A DNA stretch of 64,000 nucleotides from an uncultured Clostridia bacterium (GCA_948473085.1 CAOKWH010000003.1:44462-108461); one strand, 5' to 3'. Positions 26,066-34,778 are shown, numbered from the stretch's first letter. Notes: a model not told the origin generated them from the sequence alone. A program made the numbers and translations.

Positions 26066-26419
26066 ATGAAAAAGCAGCTGAGTGCTGCGCAAATCAAATA
26101 TTTGTTCGCTATTTACAAGCTGGAACAGAAGGGGGAAGTACGCCAAAGGCATATTGCGCAAAGCCTTGGTGTTTCTAACCCCAGTGTCCACAAAATGCTG
26201 CTACAGCTGGAAAAACAGGATCTTATAGTCAAAAATCGATACTCTTCATTGACAATAACCCCAAATGGCAAAAAAACTGTTGCAGAGTACTATGGGAGCT
26301 ACTGTAAAATTCAGCGCTTGTTAGCAGAGAACATACACCTGCCGGAACAATATTTGGATCAGGTTACCTTCGCCGTTTTGGGGGAACTGGGAGTTTGTCG
26401 ATTTGATTTTACTAACTAA
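26066..26419 (+). CDS. DtxR/MntR-like winged-helix regulator, short, without canonical metal ligands
   Basis: 117 residues. A winged helix-turn-helix (about 8-72) with RQRHIAQSLGVSNPSVHKMLLQLEKQDLIV and the wing SLTITPNGKKTV, then the start of an alpha-helical dimer domain. Aligned by eye to Bacillus MntR, positions of the metal ligands Asp8, Glu11, His77, Glu99, Glu102 and His103 are Lys, Phe and other non-ligating residues. Two cysteines, C80 and C111, are the obvious alternatives. It is shorter than MntR (142). ATG 26066 has GGGAGGG 8 bp upstream. Last gene of the feo operon, so probably its autoregulator. Confidence 0.8.
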   Translation: MKKQLSAAQIKYLFAIYKLEQKGEVRQRHIAQSLGVSNPSVHKMLLQLEKQDLIVKNRYSSLTITPNGKKTVAEYYGSYCKIQRLLAENIHLPEQYLDQVTFAVLGELGVCRFDFTN

Positions 26420-26430
26420 TTTATGAACAA

Positions 26431-26464
26431 AAAGGATCGGTTTTGAAAGACCGGTTCTTTTTAT
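26431..26464 (+). terminator. Terminator of the feo operon
   Basis: An 8-bp stem with G-U pairs (26434-26441 with 26450-26457) and a run of five Ts. Confidence 0.85.
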
Positions 26465-26587
26465 TTACCCTTTTTTATCCATTCATTTTGTGTTAAAATA
26501 TATATACCTGTTCATCCGCTTGATATTTGAAATATACCGGGAATATCTAACCCAACCTGCTCATAAATTAGCAGTGGGTGATATAAT

Positions 26588-27292
26588 GTGAGAACAAGGA
26601 ACTTATTTGTCAATTTAGTGCTGATTATGGCGGCTTCCTGTATGGTGCTGGGGGCGTTTATTCGCATTGGCCGGGCGGCACCGGTATCCATTTCGCAGCT
26701 TACCCGGCCTGTTATTATCCTGGACGCCGGCCACGGCGGGGAGGATGGGGGAGCTGTAGGGGTAGATGGCATTGTGGAAAAAAACATCAACCTGAGCATT
26801 GCCCAGAAACTACGGGATATTTTGGTAATGAACGGCTATGATGTGGTGATGACCCGGGACAGCGATATTTCCATTTACAGCGAAGATGCTAAGACTTTGC
26901 GGGAAAAAAAGGTATCCGACCTCAACAACCGGCTGGAAATTATTAAAGCACACCCCGGCTCCATCTTTATCAGCATCCATCAAAATCAGTTTGGTTCCCC
27001 CATTTATTCTGGAACACAGGTATTTTTCGGCCCTAATTCCCAAACATCCCAAGAGCTGGCCCAGACAATTCAAACCTATGCCAAACAGTATCTGGACGAA
27101 ACCAACAACCGGGAAATCAAGGAGATTGGCGATGAAATCTTTCTGCTGAAAAATTCCCCCACAACAGCTGTCCTGGTGGAATGTGGGTTTTTATCCAACC
27201 CCACCGAAGCGTATAAACTGACTGATGAGGACTATCAAAAACAGGTTGCCTTTATGATTTTTGGCGCACTAAACGAATATTTAAGCAACTGA
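26588..27292 (+). CDS. cwlD: N-acetylmuramoyl-L-alanine amidase, CwlD type
   Basis: Amidase_3 enzyme that cleaves the lactyl-alanine bond in peptidoglycan; CwlD starts muramic-lactam formation in spore cortex. 234 residues: N-terminal membrane anchor/signal (about 6-28), then IILDAGHGGEDGGAVG (zinc His and Glu region), NLSIAQKLRDIL, ISIHQNQFG (second zinc His) and VLVECGFLSNPTEA with the catalytic Glu. GTG start at 26588 after GGGTG. Length and lack of binding repeats match CwlD. Precedes radA by 24 bp. Confidence 0.88.
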   Translation: MRTRNLFVNLVLIMAASCMVLGAFIRIGRAAPVSISQLTRPVIILDAGHGGEDGGAVGVDGIVEKNINLSIAQKLRDILVMNGYDVVMTRDSDISIYSEDAKTLREKKVSDLNNRLEIIKAHPGSIFISIHQNQFGSPIYSGTQVFFGPNSQTSQELAQTIQTYAKQYLDETNNREIKEIGDEIFLLKNSPTTAVLVECGFLSNPTEAYKLTDEDYQKQVAFMIFGALNEYLSN

Positions 27293-27316
27293 TACTACAA
27301 GATACAGGAGAAGAAA

Positions 27317-28714
27317 ATGGCAAAGTCAAAAACAGCCTATGTCTGTCAAAGCTGCGGATATGAATCGGCCAAATGGTATGGCAAATGCCCGGAATGCGGG
27401 GAATGGAACACCTTGGTAGAACAGCTCAAAGCACCAACCCCCATCAGTGGGAAGGGAGCAAAAAGCTCGGCTGTAACCACCATTGATGTAAGCACAATTG
27501 GAGAAATTACTACCACCGAGGAAAACCGTTTCCACACAGACCTGTCGGAACTAAACCGGGTACTGGGTGGTGGCATTGTAAAAGGCTCGGTGGTGATGCT
27601 CAGTGGAGAACCGGGTATTGGTAAATCCACCATTTTGTTGCAGATCTGCAAATCCCTTTGCCAAAACCTGAAGGTGCTGTACATATCTGGCGAGGAGAGT
27701 GCCCGGCAGATTAAGCTGCGGGCCAACCGGTTGGGGGTAGAAAGTGAAAACCTGTTTTTGGCTACCACCACCGACATCGACCGTGTCCTATCGGCCATTG
27801 ATAAGGTATCCCCGGATATTGCCATTGTAGATTCCATCCAAACGATGAACCTTTCGGATCTGCAATCCTCTCCCGGCAGTGTTACCCAGGTGCGGGAATG
27901 TACCCAGCGGCTGATTTATACCGCAAAGTCGGAAGATATTCCCATTTTTATTGTGGGCCATGTCAACAAAGATGGAGCCATTGCCGGCCCCAAGGTGTTG
28001 GAGCATATGGTGGACTGTGTCCTCTACTTTGAAGGGGAGCGGCATTTGGCCTATCGCATTCTGCGGGCAGTAAAAAATCGGTATGGCTCCACCAACGAAA
28101 TTGGCGTATTTGAAATGACCGATAAGGGCCTTTCCGAAGTAGCTAACCCCTCCATGATGATGCTTTCCGGCCGGCCTACCAGTGTTTCTGGCACCTGTGT
28201 CACCTGCCTAATGGAGGGAAGCCGCCCCATTTTGGCCGAGGTTCAGGCACTGGTAACCAAAACCCCCTTTGGGGTTCCCCGGCGGACGGCAACAGGCTTT
28301 GATTATAACCGCATGGCACTGTTGCTAGCGGTGCTGGAAAAACGCTGCGGCTACTATTTCGGCTCGCTGGATGCCTATTTAAATGTAGTAGGCGGCTTGC
28401 GGTTGGATGAACCGGCAGCAGATATTTCGGTGGCGCTGGCTCTGGTATCCAACCTCACCGACCGGGTGGTGCCGGATGACCTGATTGCCATTGGCGAAAT
28501 TGGCCTGGCAGGGGAGGTGCGGGCAGTCAACCATATTCAAAACCGGGTTTCGGAGGCCTATCGTTTGGGCTTTACCCGGTGCATTATTCCCAAACACAAC
28601 CTTGCCCAGCTAAACTGTGACGCTTTAACGGGAATGGAAGTAATTCCGGTATCCAGTATTGGCCAGGCCTGCAAGATAATTGGAAAAACAAATAAAACCG
28701 AAACGGTATCATAA
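27317..28714 (+). CDS. radA: DNA repair protein RadA
   Basis: RecA-related helicase acting on recombination branches. 465 residues, full-length: N-terminal C4 zinc finger (CQSCGY...CPECGEW, residues 10-31), RecA-like core with Walker A GEPGIGKST (about 95-103) and the RadA-specific KNRYG motif, then a Lon-protease-like domain (about 340-455; LADVQ-like LAEVQALVTK and the IGEIGLAGEVRAV region). ATG with AGGAG. No defects seen. Confidence 0.96.
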   Translation: MAKSKTAYVCQSCGYESAKWYGKCPECGEWNTLVEQLKAPTPISGKGAKSSAVTTIDVSTIGEITTTEENRFHTDLSELNRVLGGGIVKGSVVMLSGEPGIGKSTILLQICKSLCQNLKVLYISGEESARQIKLRANRLGVESENLFLATTTDIDRVLSAIDKVSPDIAIVDSIQTMNLSDLQSSPGSVTQVRECTQRLIYTAKSEDIPIFIVGHVNKDGAIAGPKVLEHMVDCVLYFEGERHLAYRILRAVKNRYGSTNEIGVFEMTDKGLSEVANPSMMMLSGRPTSVSGTCVTCLMEGSRPILAEVQALVTKTPFGVPRRTATGFDYNRMALLLAVLEKRCGYYFGSLDAYLNVVGGLRLDEPAADISVALALVSNLTDRVVPDDLIAIGEIGLAGEVRAVNHIQNRVSEAYRLGFTRCIIPKHNLAQLNCDALTGMEVIPVSSIGQACKIIGKTNKTETVS

Positions 28715-28786
28715 AATAGCTCCCAACTGTCCAAACTAATGTAGAAGCTGCCCTATGCAGTAAAATGGCCGGTTGGGGGTATTTTT

Positions 28787-29791
28787 TTGAATCATAAAAT
28801 AATAGCGCTAATTGTAACAGTGGCACTGATTTTAGCCTTTTTTGTGCTGCCCAGTATAGTACGCAGCAGTATTCCGCAGGTTACCTATACCCGAGGGAGC
28901 CAGAGCCAGCAGGTGGGTAAGATTGTATGCCAAGGGTTTATCGAAGCAGGGGAGCGGGCAGAGCTGTATATTACAGCCCCTGTTGTAGCGGACCAGGTTG
29001 CGGTGCAGGTAGGGGACTTTGTTGCGCAGGGGGACTTGCTCTGTTCCATCAACGAAATCGCCACCCGGGCAATCATCTATTCGCCGGAGGTGGGAGCCGA
29101 CCTTGTAAAAGAGTATTTGCAGAGTGCTTCCTCGTCCGCAGAACTGTCTGCTCTGATGGCTGGAAACAGTGTGGAAACATTTTCCTTTGCCTTTCAGCCC
29201 CAGTATCACAGCCCTATCTCCGGCACTGTTACCGAGGTGAATATTGCTGACCGCACACTCTACAATTCCCCAGCGGCAGCCATTGTAGTGGAGGATTTGG
29301 AGCATTTGAACGCCACTATCTATGTCCCGCAGGCGGATATTCTTCAGGTGCAGGTAGGGAGTGAGGCGCTGATTTCCGGCGAAGGAATCCAAGGAGAACT
29401 TGCCGGCCATGTAACGGCAATCAATCCGTCTGCTGTACGCAAAGTGGGCAATTCCGGGCCAGAGGCCCTGGTTCCTGTCACTGTTGCGCTGGATAATGCC
29501 GCCGGACAGATACGCCCTGGCTATGTTGTAACAGCACAGCTTTCCACGGCGGCCCCCAGCAGCGGCCTTCTTCTGCCTTACCAGGCAGTAAAACAGGATG
29601 ATGAAAACCAAGAGTATGTGCAGGTGCTGAGCAGCGGATACCGGGTGGAAAAGCGCCTGGTTACTACAGGAAACGAAACGGCAGAACAAACCGAAATTTT
29701 ATCAGGCCTGGAGAGCAGCGATATTGTCATTATTGAGGACATTGCTGAAAATACACGGGTAAGACTGGGGGAGCAGATGGATGGCGATTGA
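28787..29791 (+). CDS. HlyD/RND-type efflux adaptor (membrane fusion protein)
   Basis: 334 residues. N-terminal membrane helix (about 5-22), then two half-lipoyl motifs (ITAPVVADQVAVQVGDFVAQGDLLCSI and HSPISGTVTEVNIADRTLY) separated by a helical hairpin, beta-barrel domain (about 180-260), and a membrane-proximal part. This is the MacA/HlyD-like pattern; in Gram-positives such adaptors sit outside the membrane on a MacB-like exporter. Start is TTG at 28787 with GGGGG upstream. The end overlaps the permease gene by 11 bp. Confidence 0.85.
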   Translation: MNHKIIALIVTVALILAFFVLPSIVRSSIPQVTYTRGSQSQQVGKIVCQGFIEAGERAELYITAPVVADQVAVQVGDFVAQGDLLCSINEIATRAIIYSPEVGADLVKEYLQSASSSAELSALMAGNSVETFSFAFQPQYHSPISGTVTEVNIADRTLYNSPAAAIVVEDLEHLNATIYVPQADILQVQVGSEALISGEGIQGELAGHVTAINPSAVRKVGNSGPEALVPVTVALDNAAGQIRPGYVVTAQLSTAAPSSGLLLPYQAVKQDDENQEYVQVLSSGYRVEKRLVTTGNETAEQTEILSGLESSDIVIIEDIAENTRVRLGEQMDGD

Positions 29792-30971
29792 TTTCTTTCT
29801 GGGAAACCTGAAATATATCTATGACCGGCGCCACAAGATGTATTCCACCATATTTGCTATAGCCATTGGCATGATGCTGGTGGTTATTGTCAGCGCAGTG
29901 GGGGAGATTGGTTCCAGCATGATTGAGCAGGAAGTGGAAAGCCTGGGGATTGGCTCAGTTACTATCTCAGCCAATAAGACTGTAGCTGATGTGCCGCTGA
30001 CCGAAGAGAAACTGGAACTGTTGCGGCAGCAGCCAGAGGTGTGTTCGGCTTCGCCCATTATTATGTCCTATTCCCAGATTCGATTAAAGGGGGTTATCTC
30101 CCAATGTGCCGTGTGGGGGGTGGAAAGCGGAAGCTCCCAGATTATTGAATTGGAACCGATACACGGCCGTATCCTAACCCAGAAGGATATTGACGAGGGG
30201 CGCCAGGTATGTGTCATTGACAAAAATATGGCTGAGGCATTCTACGGGCGCAGCAATATTGTAGGGAAAAAGTTGGATGTTTTATTAAACAACCAATATT
30301 ATACCTTTGAGGTGGTGGGCGTGGTGGAAAGCGGAGGTAATCTAATGCAAAGTATGCTGAGCTACGCCCCATACTTTGCCTATGTGCCTTATAATGTACT
30401 GCAACAGACATGTGGAAAAACCGGCTATGACCGTATTGCCATCACTTTAACCAACCAGGAAACCGCGGACGAAACCGGAGCCAAACTGGCGGACGGCCTG
30501 GCAGTGCGCTATGGCGAACAACAGGGCAGCTATATGGTAGAAAATATGTTTAGCCAGAAGCAGAAACTGCAAAATATTACGAACATTGTAAAATTATCTT
30601 TAATTTCCATCTCTGCTGTTTCCTTGCTGGTTTCCGGCCTGGGTGTTATGACTGTTATGACCTCCAGCGTTACCGAACGCACCCGGGAAATTGGAATTAA
30701 AAAGTCGATAGGAGCCAAAAATAGCACCATCCTCTTGGAGTTTATAAGTGAAGGCAGTATTCTCAGTTTTATTGGCAGTGCTCTGGGGCTCATTTTTGGA
30801 CAAGGTTCCATCTGGTTATTGTGTCTGCTTTTCCACCTGGAATATCAAACCAATATAAAGATTCTGATATTCAGCTTACTGCTCACAGTTGCAATGGGAA
30901 CCATCTTCAGTGCCAAACCAGCGCTTCGTGCTGCCCGCTTAGACCCAGTCAAGGCACTTTCTTTTGAATAA
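29781..30971 (+). CDS. MacB-like ABC transporter permease (FtsX family)
   Basis: 396 residues. N-terminal membrane helix (about 23-43), a large extracytoplasmic MacB periplasmic-core domain (about 48-260) and three C-terminal helices of the FtsX core. The latter begin ITNIVKLSLISISAVSLLVSGLGVM and contain the diagnostic TERTREIGIKKSIGAKNSTILLEF. Exports substrates together with an ATPase, but no ATPase gene is next to it: the adaptor overlaps it upstream and an unknown protein follows. It may borrow an ATPase encoded elsewhere. Substrate unknown. Confidence 0.88.
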   Translation: MAIDFFLGNLKYIYDRRHKMYSTIFAIAIGMMLVVIVSAVGEIGSSMIEQEVESLGIGSVTISANKTVADVPLTEEKLELLRQQPEVCSASPIIMSYSQIRLKGVISQCAVWGVESGSSQIIELEPIHGRILTQKDIDEGRQVCVIDKNMAEAFYGRSNIVGKKLDVLLNNQYYTFEVVGVVESGGNLMQSMLSYAPYFAYVPYNVLQQTCGKTGYDRIAITLTNQETADETGAKLADGLAVRYGEQQGSYMVENMFSQKQKLQNITNIVKLSLISISAVSLLVSGLGVMTVMTSSVTERTREIGIKKSIGAKNSTILLEFISEGSILSFIGSALGLIFGQGSIWLLCLLFHLEYQTNIKILIFSLLLTVAMGTIFSAKPALRAARLDPVKALSFE

Positions 30972-30982
30972 ACCGCCCCCAA

Positions 30983-31390
30983 ATGGGGCTACATAAGTTG
31001 TGGGATGAGGCAGCTGTTTCTTTCCTGCTGAACTTAGAGCAAACCGGGTTATCTGTAGGCGAAACCTACGCTGGTGTATTGCTTAATTACCTGCGCTTTA
31101 TCCGGGAGCCGGTGCAGGGTGAAAACTACAGCCGTGCCGCTGTAGTTGGCTGGTGGGTGAAGTTTTTGGGGGCAATGCGCAAGCTCCCAAACCTGAGCAT
31201 GCCGGCAGAGGAGTACAGCTTAGCCAGTGTCTACAGCTTTATCGAACACCAGGCCGGCAGCTCCCTGCGTACCTGGCTGGAAGCCAACCACGGGGATATG
31301 ACCGACCTGTTAGCTATGGTAGAAGGCGCTAAGCTTAACAAACGCCAGAAAGAACTGCTGCAGAAAATCCAGTCCTGTGGTATACTGTAA
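30983..31390 (+). CDS. Hypothetical protein, 135 residues
   Basis: I do not recognise it. It is predicted soluble and helical, rich in Leu, with a Trp-rich centre (AAVVGWWVKFLGAMRKLP) and a C-terminal segment ending KLNKRQKELLQKIQSCGIL. No signal peptide, no catalytic motif. The start ATG at 30983 has no convincing ribosome site, and an in-frame TTG at 30998 is an alternative. It follows the permease by 11 bp, so it may be read by coupling. It ends just before the nested palindrome at 31414. Confidence 0.5.
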   Translation: MGLHKLWDEAAVSFLLNLEQTGLSVGETYAGVLLNYLRFIREPVQGENYSRAAVVGWWVKFLGAMRKLPNLSMPAEEYSLASVYSFIEHQAGSSLRTWLEANHGDMTDLLAMVEGAKLNKRQKELLQKIQSCGIL

Positions 31391-31413
31391 CTATCACTTG
31401 GAAAGGAGCTGCC

Positions 31414-31508
31414 TTCAGTAAAGAAATATTCCCCCTATTTCGCTAAATTTTTATTTAGCGAAATAGGGTATTTTGAAAAATACTCTTCCCTTTTGCTTCT
31501 TTACTGAA
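31414..31508. repeat. 95-bp nested palindrome (three-way-junction-like element)
   Basis: Outer 12-bp inverted repeat TTCAGTAAAGAA (31414-31425) / TTCTTTACTGAA (31497-31508). It encloses a perfect 16-bp hairpin (31433-31448 with 31453-31468, TTTT loop) and a small hairpin TATTT/AAATA (31469-31473, 31478-31482). The large hairpin could act as a terminator for the upstream gene, but the outer repeat is not needed for that. It ends 16 bp before the Xer-type recombinase start codon. Confidence 0.75.
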
Positions 31509-31524
31509 ACTACATAAAACTAAC

Positions 31525-32538
31525 ATGGAAAAGCATAACGATTGCCCGCTTTTGTTGCGGGACTTCTTGGTGTATATGGAAACTATTCGCGGCCGGTCCA
31601 GCCGAACTGTGGACGGTTACTATATCGACCTGCATTTATTTTTACGCTACATTAAAGCCACTAAGCAGTTGGGACTCCAGGAATTTACCCCAGATGAAAT
31701 TACCATCTCAGATATGGATCCAGAACTGATATGCAGTGTTACCCTCAGCGATATTTACGGCTATCTCAACTATGTGCTTACCAGCCGGAAAAACTCTGCT
31801 GCTACGCGAGCCCGTAAGGTATCCAGTATTCGGTCTTTTTATAAATATATCACTACAAAGACAGATTTGCTGGAAATCAGCCCGGCAAAGGAACTGGATG
31901 TCCCAGCCATTCGTGCCTCTCTGCCAAAATTTTTAAGCCTGGAGGAATCGCTGGAACTTTTAACAGCAACTGCTGCTTCGGCAAATGCCCGGGATTATTG
32001 TATGGTTACTTTTTTAATCAACTGTGGCATGCGTGTATCCGAATTGGTAGGAATTAACATAAATGACCTGCGTAAGCAGGAAAAGACCCTGCGTTTGCTG
32101 GGAAAAGGCAACAAAGAACGCATTATCTATGTCAACGATGCTTGTATTCAGGCGTTGGAGAGTTACGAGCCCATCCGGCAAAAGCTGCTGACCGAAAAGA
32201 AAAAAAGTGGAGAACTGGCCTTATTTCTCTCCGAGCGCAGCGGGCAGCGTCTGACGGCCCGGCGGGTGGAGCAAATTCTGGAAAAACATCTGGCTGCCGC
32301 CGGTTTGGCGGGCCGGGGATATTCCCCCCACAAACTGCGCCATACAGCTGCAACTCTGATGTACCAAAATGGCGGTGTGGATGTCCGGGTGCTAAAAGAA
32401 ATTCTGGGGCATGAAAACCTCTCTACTACCGAAATTTACACCCATGTTTCCAATACACAGATGGAAAAAGCTGCCCAAAGCTCTCCCCTGGCCCACATTA
32501 AGCCGCCGCAGCCGGCGCAAAAGGATGCTAAAGATTAA
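31525..32538 (+). CDS. Tyrosine recombinase, XerC/XerD-like
   Basis: 337 residues. N-terminal SAM-like core-binding domain (about 10-125) and C-terminal catalytic domain with the full set of residues: Arg in GMRVSELVGI, Lys in GKGNKERIIYV, His-x-x-Arg in SPHKLRHTAATL, His in ILGHENLSTTEIYTHV and the nucleophile Tyr in the same segment. Slightly longer than XerD (about 300), with a linker rich in Lys and a 20-residue C-terminal tail. Housekeeping dimer resolution is likely given radA and spoIIM beside it. The start ATG lacks a clear ribosome site and sits right after the nested palindrome. Confidence 0.9.
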   Translation: MEKHNDCPLLLRDFLVYMETIRGRSSRTVDGYYIDLHLFLRYIKATKQLGLQEFTPDEITISDMDPELICSVTLSDIYGYLNYVLTSRKNSAATRARKVSSIRSFYKYITTKTDLLEISPAKELDVPAIRASLPKFLSLEESLELLTATAASANARDYCMVTFLINCGMRVSELVGININDLRKQEKTLRLLGKGNKERIIYVNDACIQALESYEPIRQKLLTEKKKSGELALFLSERSGQRLTARRVEQILEKHLAAAGLAGRGYSPHKLRHTAATLMYQNGGVDVRVLKEILGHENLSTTEIYTHVSNTQMEKAAQSSPLAHIKPPQPAQKDAKD

Positions 32539-33194
32539 ACGAAAATGCCTGGGGCAAGCAGGCTGTAGATGAGTGCATCCGCAGCAGCAAAGAAAGCGAC
32601 ATACAGCACCAACAGAAAGAAAGTGCGGCAGTATTGGTCCACCCCCATCTCCCTATCTCCCCTGCCATCCCGAAGCGCCCGGAAACAAAAAACGCTGAGC
32701 CGGGCCGATTGTTTGGCGGCCACGACAACAATACAGGCGGATGCAATGGAAAATGGTACAATTAGCAACGCTAAGAGAAGCAGATTCCCTCCCTTAGCAC
32801 CATATTCCAACAGAGCTGACATGGTCACCCCATACCCCATTCCCTTGAATAGTACAATCAGAGGGATAAAGGGGAGCGAGATGGCGCAAAAACCCAGCAA
32901 GAACAGGATAGCAATGAGATAAAAGTTCTGCATAAAGGAGGAAACTGCGGTTTCCTTTAGACTTTGCTCCGCACGGATTTCCATAAAATTTCCAAAGATA
33001 GACACAATCCCCTCCCGGATATCTGGGGCAAATTGTTCGATTGCCCGCACCCCTATAAAGGCGCCTGCAAGATAGCAGATTCCCAATACTATCAGCCATC
33101 GGTCCGGAAGCTGTGCCATCATCAGGCGCGAACGCTGTTTCCAACGAGGGCCTTTTAAACGGTTAAAATTGGACAAATCTATTTTGGAATACAT
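32535..33194 (-). CDS. spoIIM: Stage II sporulation protein M family membrane protein
   Basis: 219 residues with five predicted membrane helices (about 33-52, 85-105, 110-130, 135-160, 188-210). A soluble loop with helix (IREGIVSIFGNFMEIRAEQSLKETAVSSF) follows the first helix, the layout of the SpoIIM/DUF95 family. SpoIIM with SpoIID and SpoIIP drives membrane migration in engulfment by septal peptidoglycan remodelling. Position next to a xer gene mirrors other Firmicutes. Overlaps the end of the convergent xer gene by 4 bp. Without spoIID/P nearby, a general DUF95 protein is the alternative. Confidence 0.8.
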   Translation of the reverse strand: MYSKIDLSNFNRLKGPRWKQRSRLMMAQLPDRWLIVLGICYLAGAFIGVRAIEQFAPDIREGIVSIFGNFMEIRAEQSLKETAVSSFMQNFYLIAILFLLGFCAISLPFIPLIVLFKGMGYGVTMSALLEYGAKGGNLLLLALLIVPFSIASACIVVVAAKQSARLSVFCFRALRDGRGDREMGVDQYCRTFFLLVLYVAFFAAADALIYSLLAPGIFV

Positions 33195-33263
33195 ACTAAA
33201 AGCCCGTCCTTTTCTTTTACTTTATATAATAGGTATGAGAGCCGGAAGGGTTTTAGCACAAAC

Positions 33264-33299
33264 AAAAGGCATCAGGAGCTATTTTCCCTGATGCCTTTT
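33264..33299 (-). terminator. Terminator after miaB
   Basis: AAAAGGCATCAGG (33264-33276) pairs with CCTGATGCCTTTT (33287-33299) across a 10-nt loop. It lies immediately after the miaB stop. Confidence 0.88.
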
Positions 33300-33304
33300 A
33301 TACC

Positions 33305-34717
33305 TTATTCGATTATCTGGCCAATTACTGCCGTTTTAGTGGCTTTTAAGGCTTTGACCGGGATAAAGTGCCCAATCAGGTCCTTTGTTCCCTCAAACTC
33401 CATTAAAACATTGGTATTGGTACGCCCAATAAGCACACCTGGCTTGGATTTACTTTCGGCCTCTGCCAGCACAACAAAAGTATGGCCAATCATTTGAGCA
33501 TATAGGTCGTACACAATATCTGTTTGAACCTCCAAAAGCTCCCGCAGCCAGCCGGACTTGACGCTGTATGGCACAGGGTCCTCCATCTCTGCTGCTTTGG
33601 TGCCAGGCCGTGGAGAAAAAATAAAAGTAAACAGCTTTTCAAAACGCACCTTGCGGATTAGTTCCAGTGTACTTTCAAATTCTGCCCTGGTCTCCCCTGG
33701 GAAGCCTACAATAATATCGCTGGTAAACATTACTCCCGGAATTTTTTTGCGGGCATAGTCCACTAATTCCAGGTAGTGTGCGGTATCATAATGGCGGTTC
33801 ATCGCCTGCAAAATCCGGTCCGAGCCGCTCTGTACCGGCAGGTGAATACCAATACAAAGCTTATCATAGGCAGCAATGGTATCGAGCAGTTCATGGGTGC
33901 AATCCCGTGGGTGGGATGTCATAAAGCGCACCCTAAACTCTCCGGGAATCTCCGCAATCTGCCGCAACAGCCCGGAAAAGTTGATTGCCGGGCTTAACCC
34001 CTTGCCATAGGAGTTGACATTCTGGCCCAGTAGTGTAATTTCCCGGTATCCATCCGCCACCAGCTGCCGCACTTCTGCCAAAATATCCTCCGGACGACGG
34101 CTGCGCTCCCGCCCTCGAACATGAGGGACCACGCAGTAGGTACAAAAATTATCGCAGCCATACATAATGGGCAGCCAGGCCTTTAGGGCATCCTGCCGAT
34201 GTACCGGCAGCCCTTCCACAATATCATCTGTTTTGTCGAGGACATTCACCAGTTTTGTTTCCAATCCGGCAAGCTTTTGATAAAGCAGTTCAGGGAAGGA
34301 AGCGAGTGCATGGGTACCAAAAATAATATCCACAAAGCCATAGCTTTTTTGCAGCTTTTCCACAATGTGTTTTTGCTGCACCATGCAGCCACATACACAA
34401 ACCACCAAATTTGGATTGGCCATTTTATATTGCTTGATGGCGCCAATGTTGCCCAAAATTTTTGTTTCGGCATTTTCCCGGATGGCGCAGGTATTAAACA
34501 GCACCAGGTCGGCGTTCTCTGCTGTTGGGGTGAAACCGTATCCCATTGCCGAAAGCATACCCATTATTTTTTCGGTATCGCTCTGATTTTGCTGGCAGCC
34601 AAAGCTGTGTACATAGGCCATAGGCAAGGCTGTATGGCGCTGTTCGATTACGCGTTTTGTTTCCTGTATAAAATATTCTGCACCTTTGCGCTGCAAATAG
34701 GAAAGTTCTGTGTCCAT
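33305..34717 (-). CDS. miaB: tRNA-2-methylthio-N6-dimethylallyladenosine synthase
   Basis: Radical SAM methylthiotransferase modifying A37 of tRNAs that read UNN codons. 470 residues: N-terminal UPF0004 domain (about 35-160, cysteines in SFGCQQNQSDTE, FNTCAIREN and CVCGCMVQQ holding the auxiliary cluster), radical SAM domain with CDNFCTYC (about 190-197) followed by VPHVRGRERSR, and C-terminal TRAM domain (about 395-470). Full-length. ATG 34717 with a GGGGAG site. Confidence 0.96.
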   Translation of the reverse strand: MDTELSYLQRKGAEYFIQETKRVIEQRHTALPMAYVHSFGCQQNQSDTEKIMGMLSAMGYGFTPTAENADLVLFNTCAIRENAETKILGNIGAIKQYKMANPNLVVCVCGCMVQQKHIVEKLQKSYGFVDIIFGTHALASFPELLYQKLAGLETKLVNVLDKTDDIVEGLPVHRQDALKAWLPIMYGCDNFCTYCVVPHVRGRERSRRPEDILAEVRQLVADGYREITLLGQNVNSYGKGLSPAINFSGLLRQIAEIPGEFRVRFMTSHPRDCTHELLDTIAAYDKLCIGIHLPVQSGSDRILQAMNRHYDTAHYLELVDYARKKIPGVMFTSDIIVGFPGETRAEFESTLELIRKVRFEKLFTFIFSPRPGTKAAEMEDPVPYSVKSGWLRELLEVQTDIVYDLYAQMIGHTFVVLAEAESKSKPGVLIGRTNTNVLMEFEGTKDLIGHFIPVKALKATKTAVIGQIIE

Positions 34718-34742
34718 TTTCCCTCTCCCCTCGGTTGTTGTT

Positions 34743-34778
34743 TAAAAACACCGCCCGACAGATTAGACTGCCGGGCGG
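34743..34778 (-). terminator. Terminator after scfB
   Basis: A GC-rich stem CCGCCCG(a)CAG / CTG(c)CGGGCGG (34751-34761 with 34768-34778), with TTTTTAAA following on the minus strand. Confidence 0.88.

Noticed and set aside
31525..32538. Integrase of a mobile element
   Set aside because: No attachment-site repeats, tRNA gene or phage genes nearby; radA and spoIIM context fits a chromosomal Xer-type recombinase.
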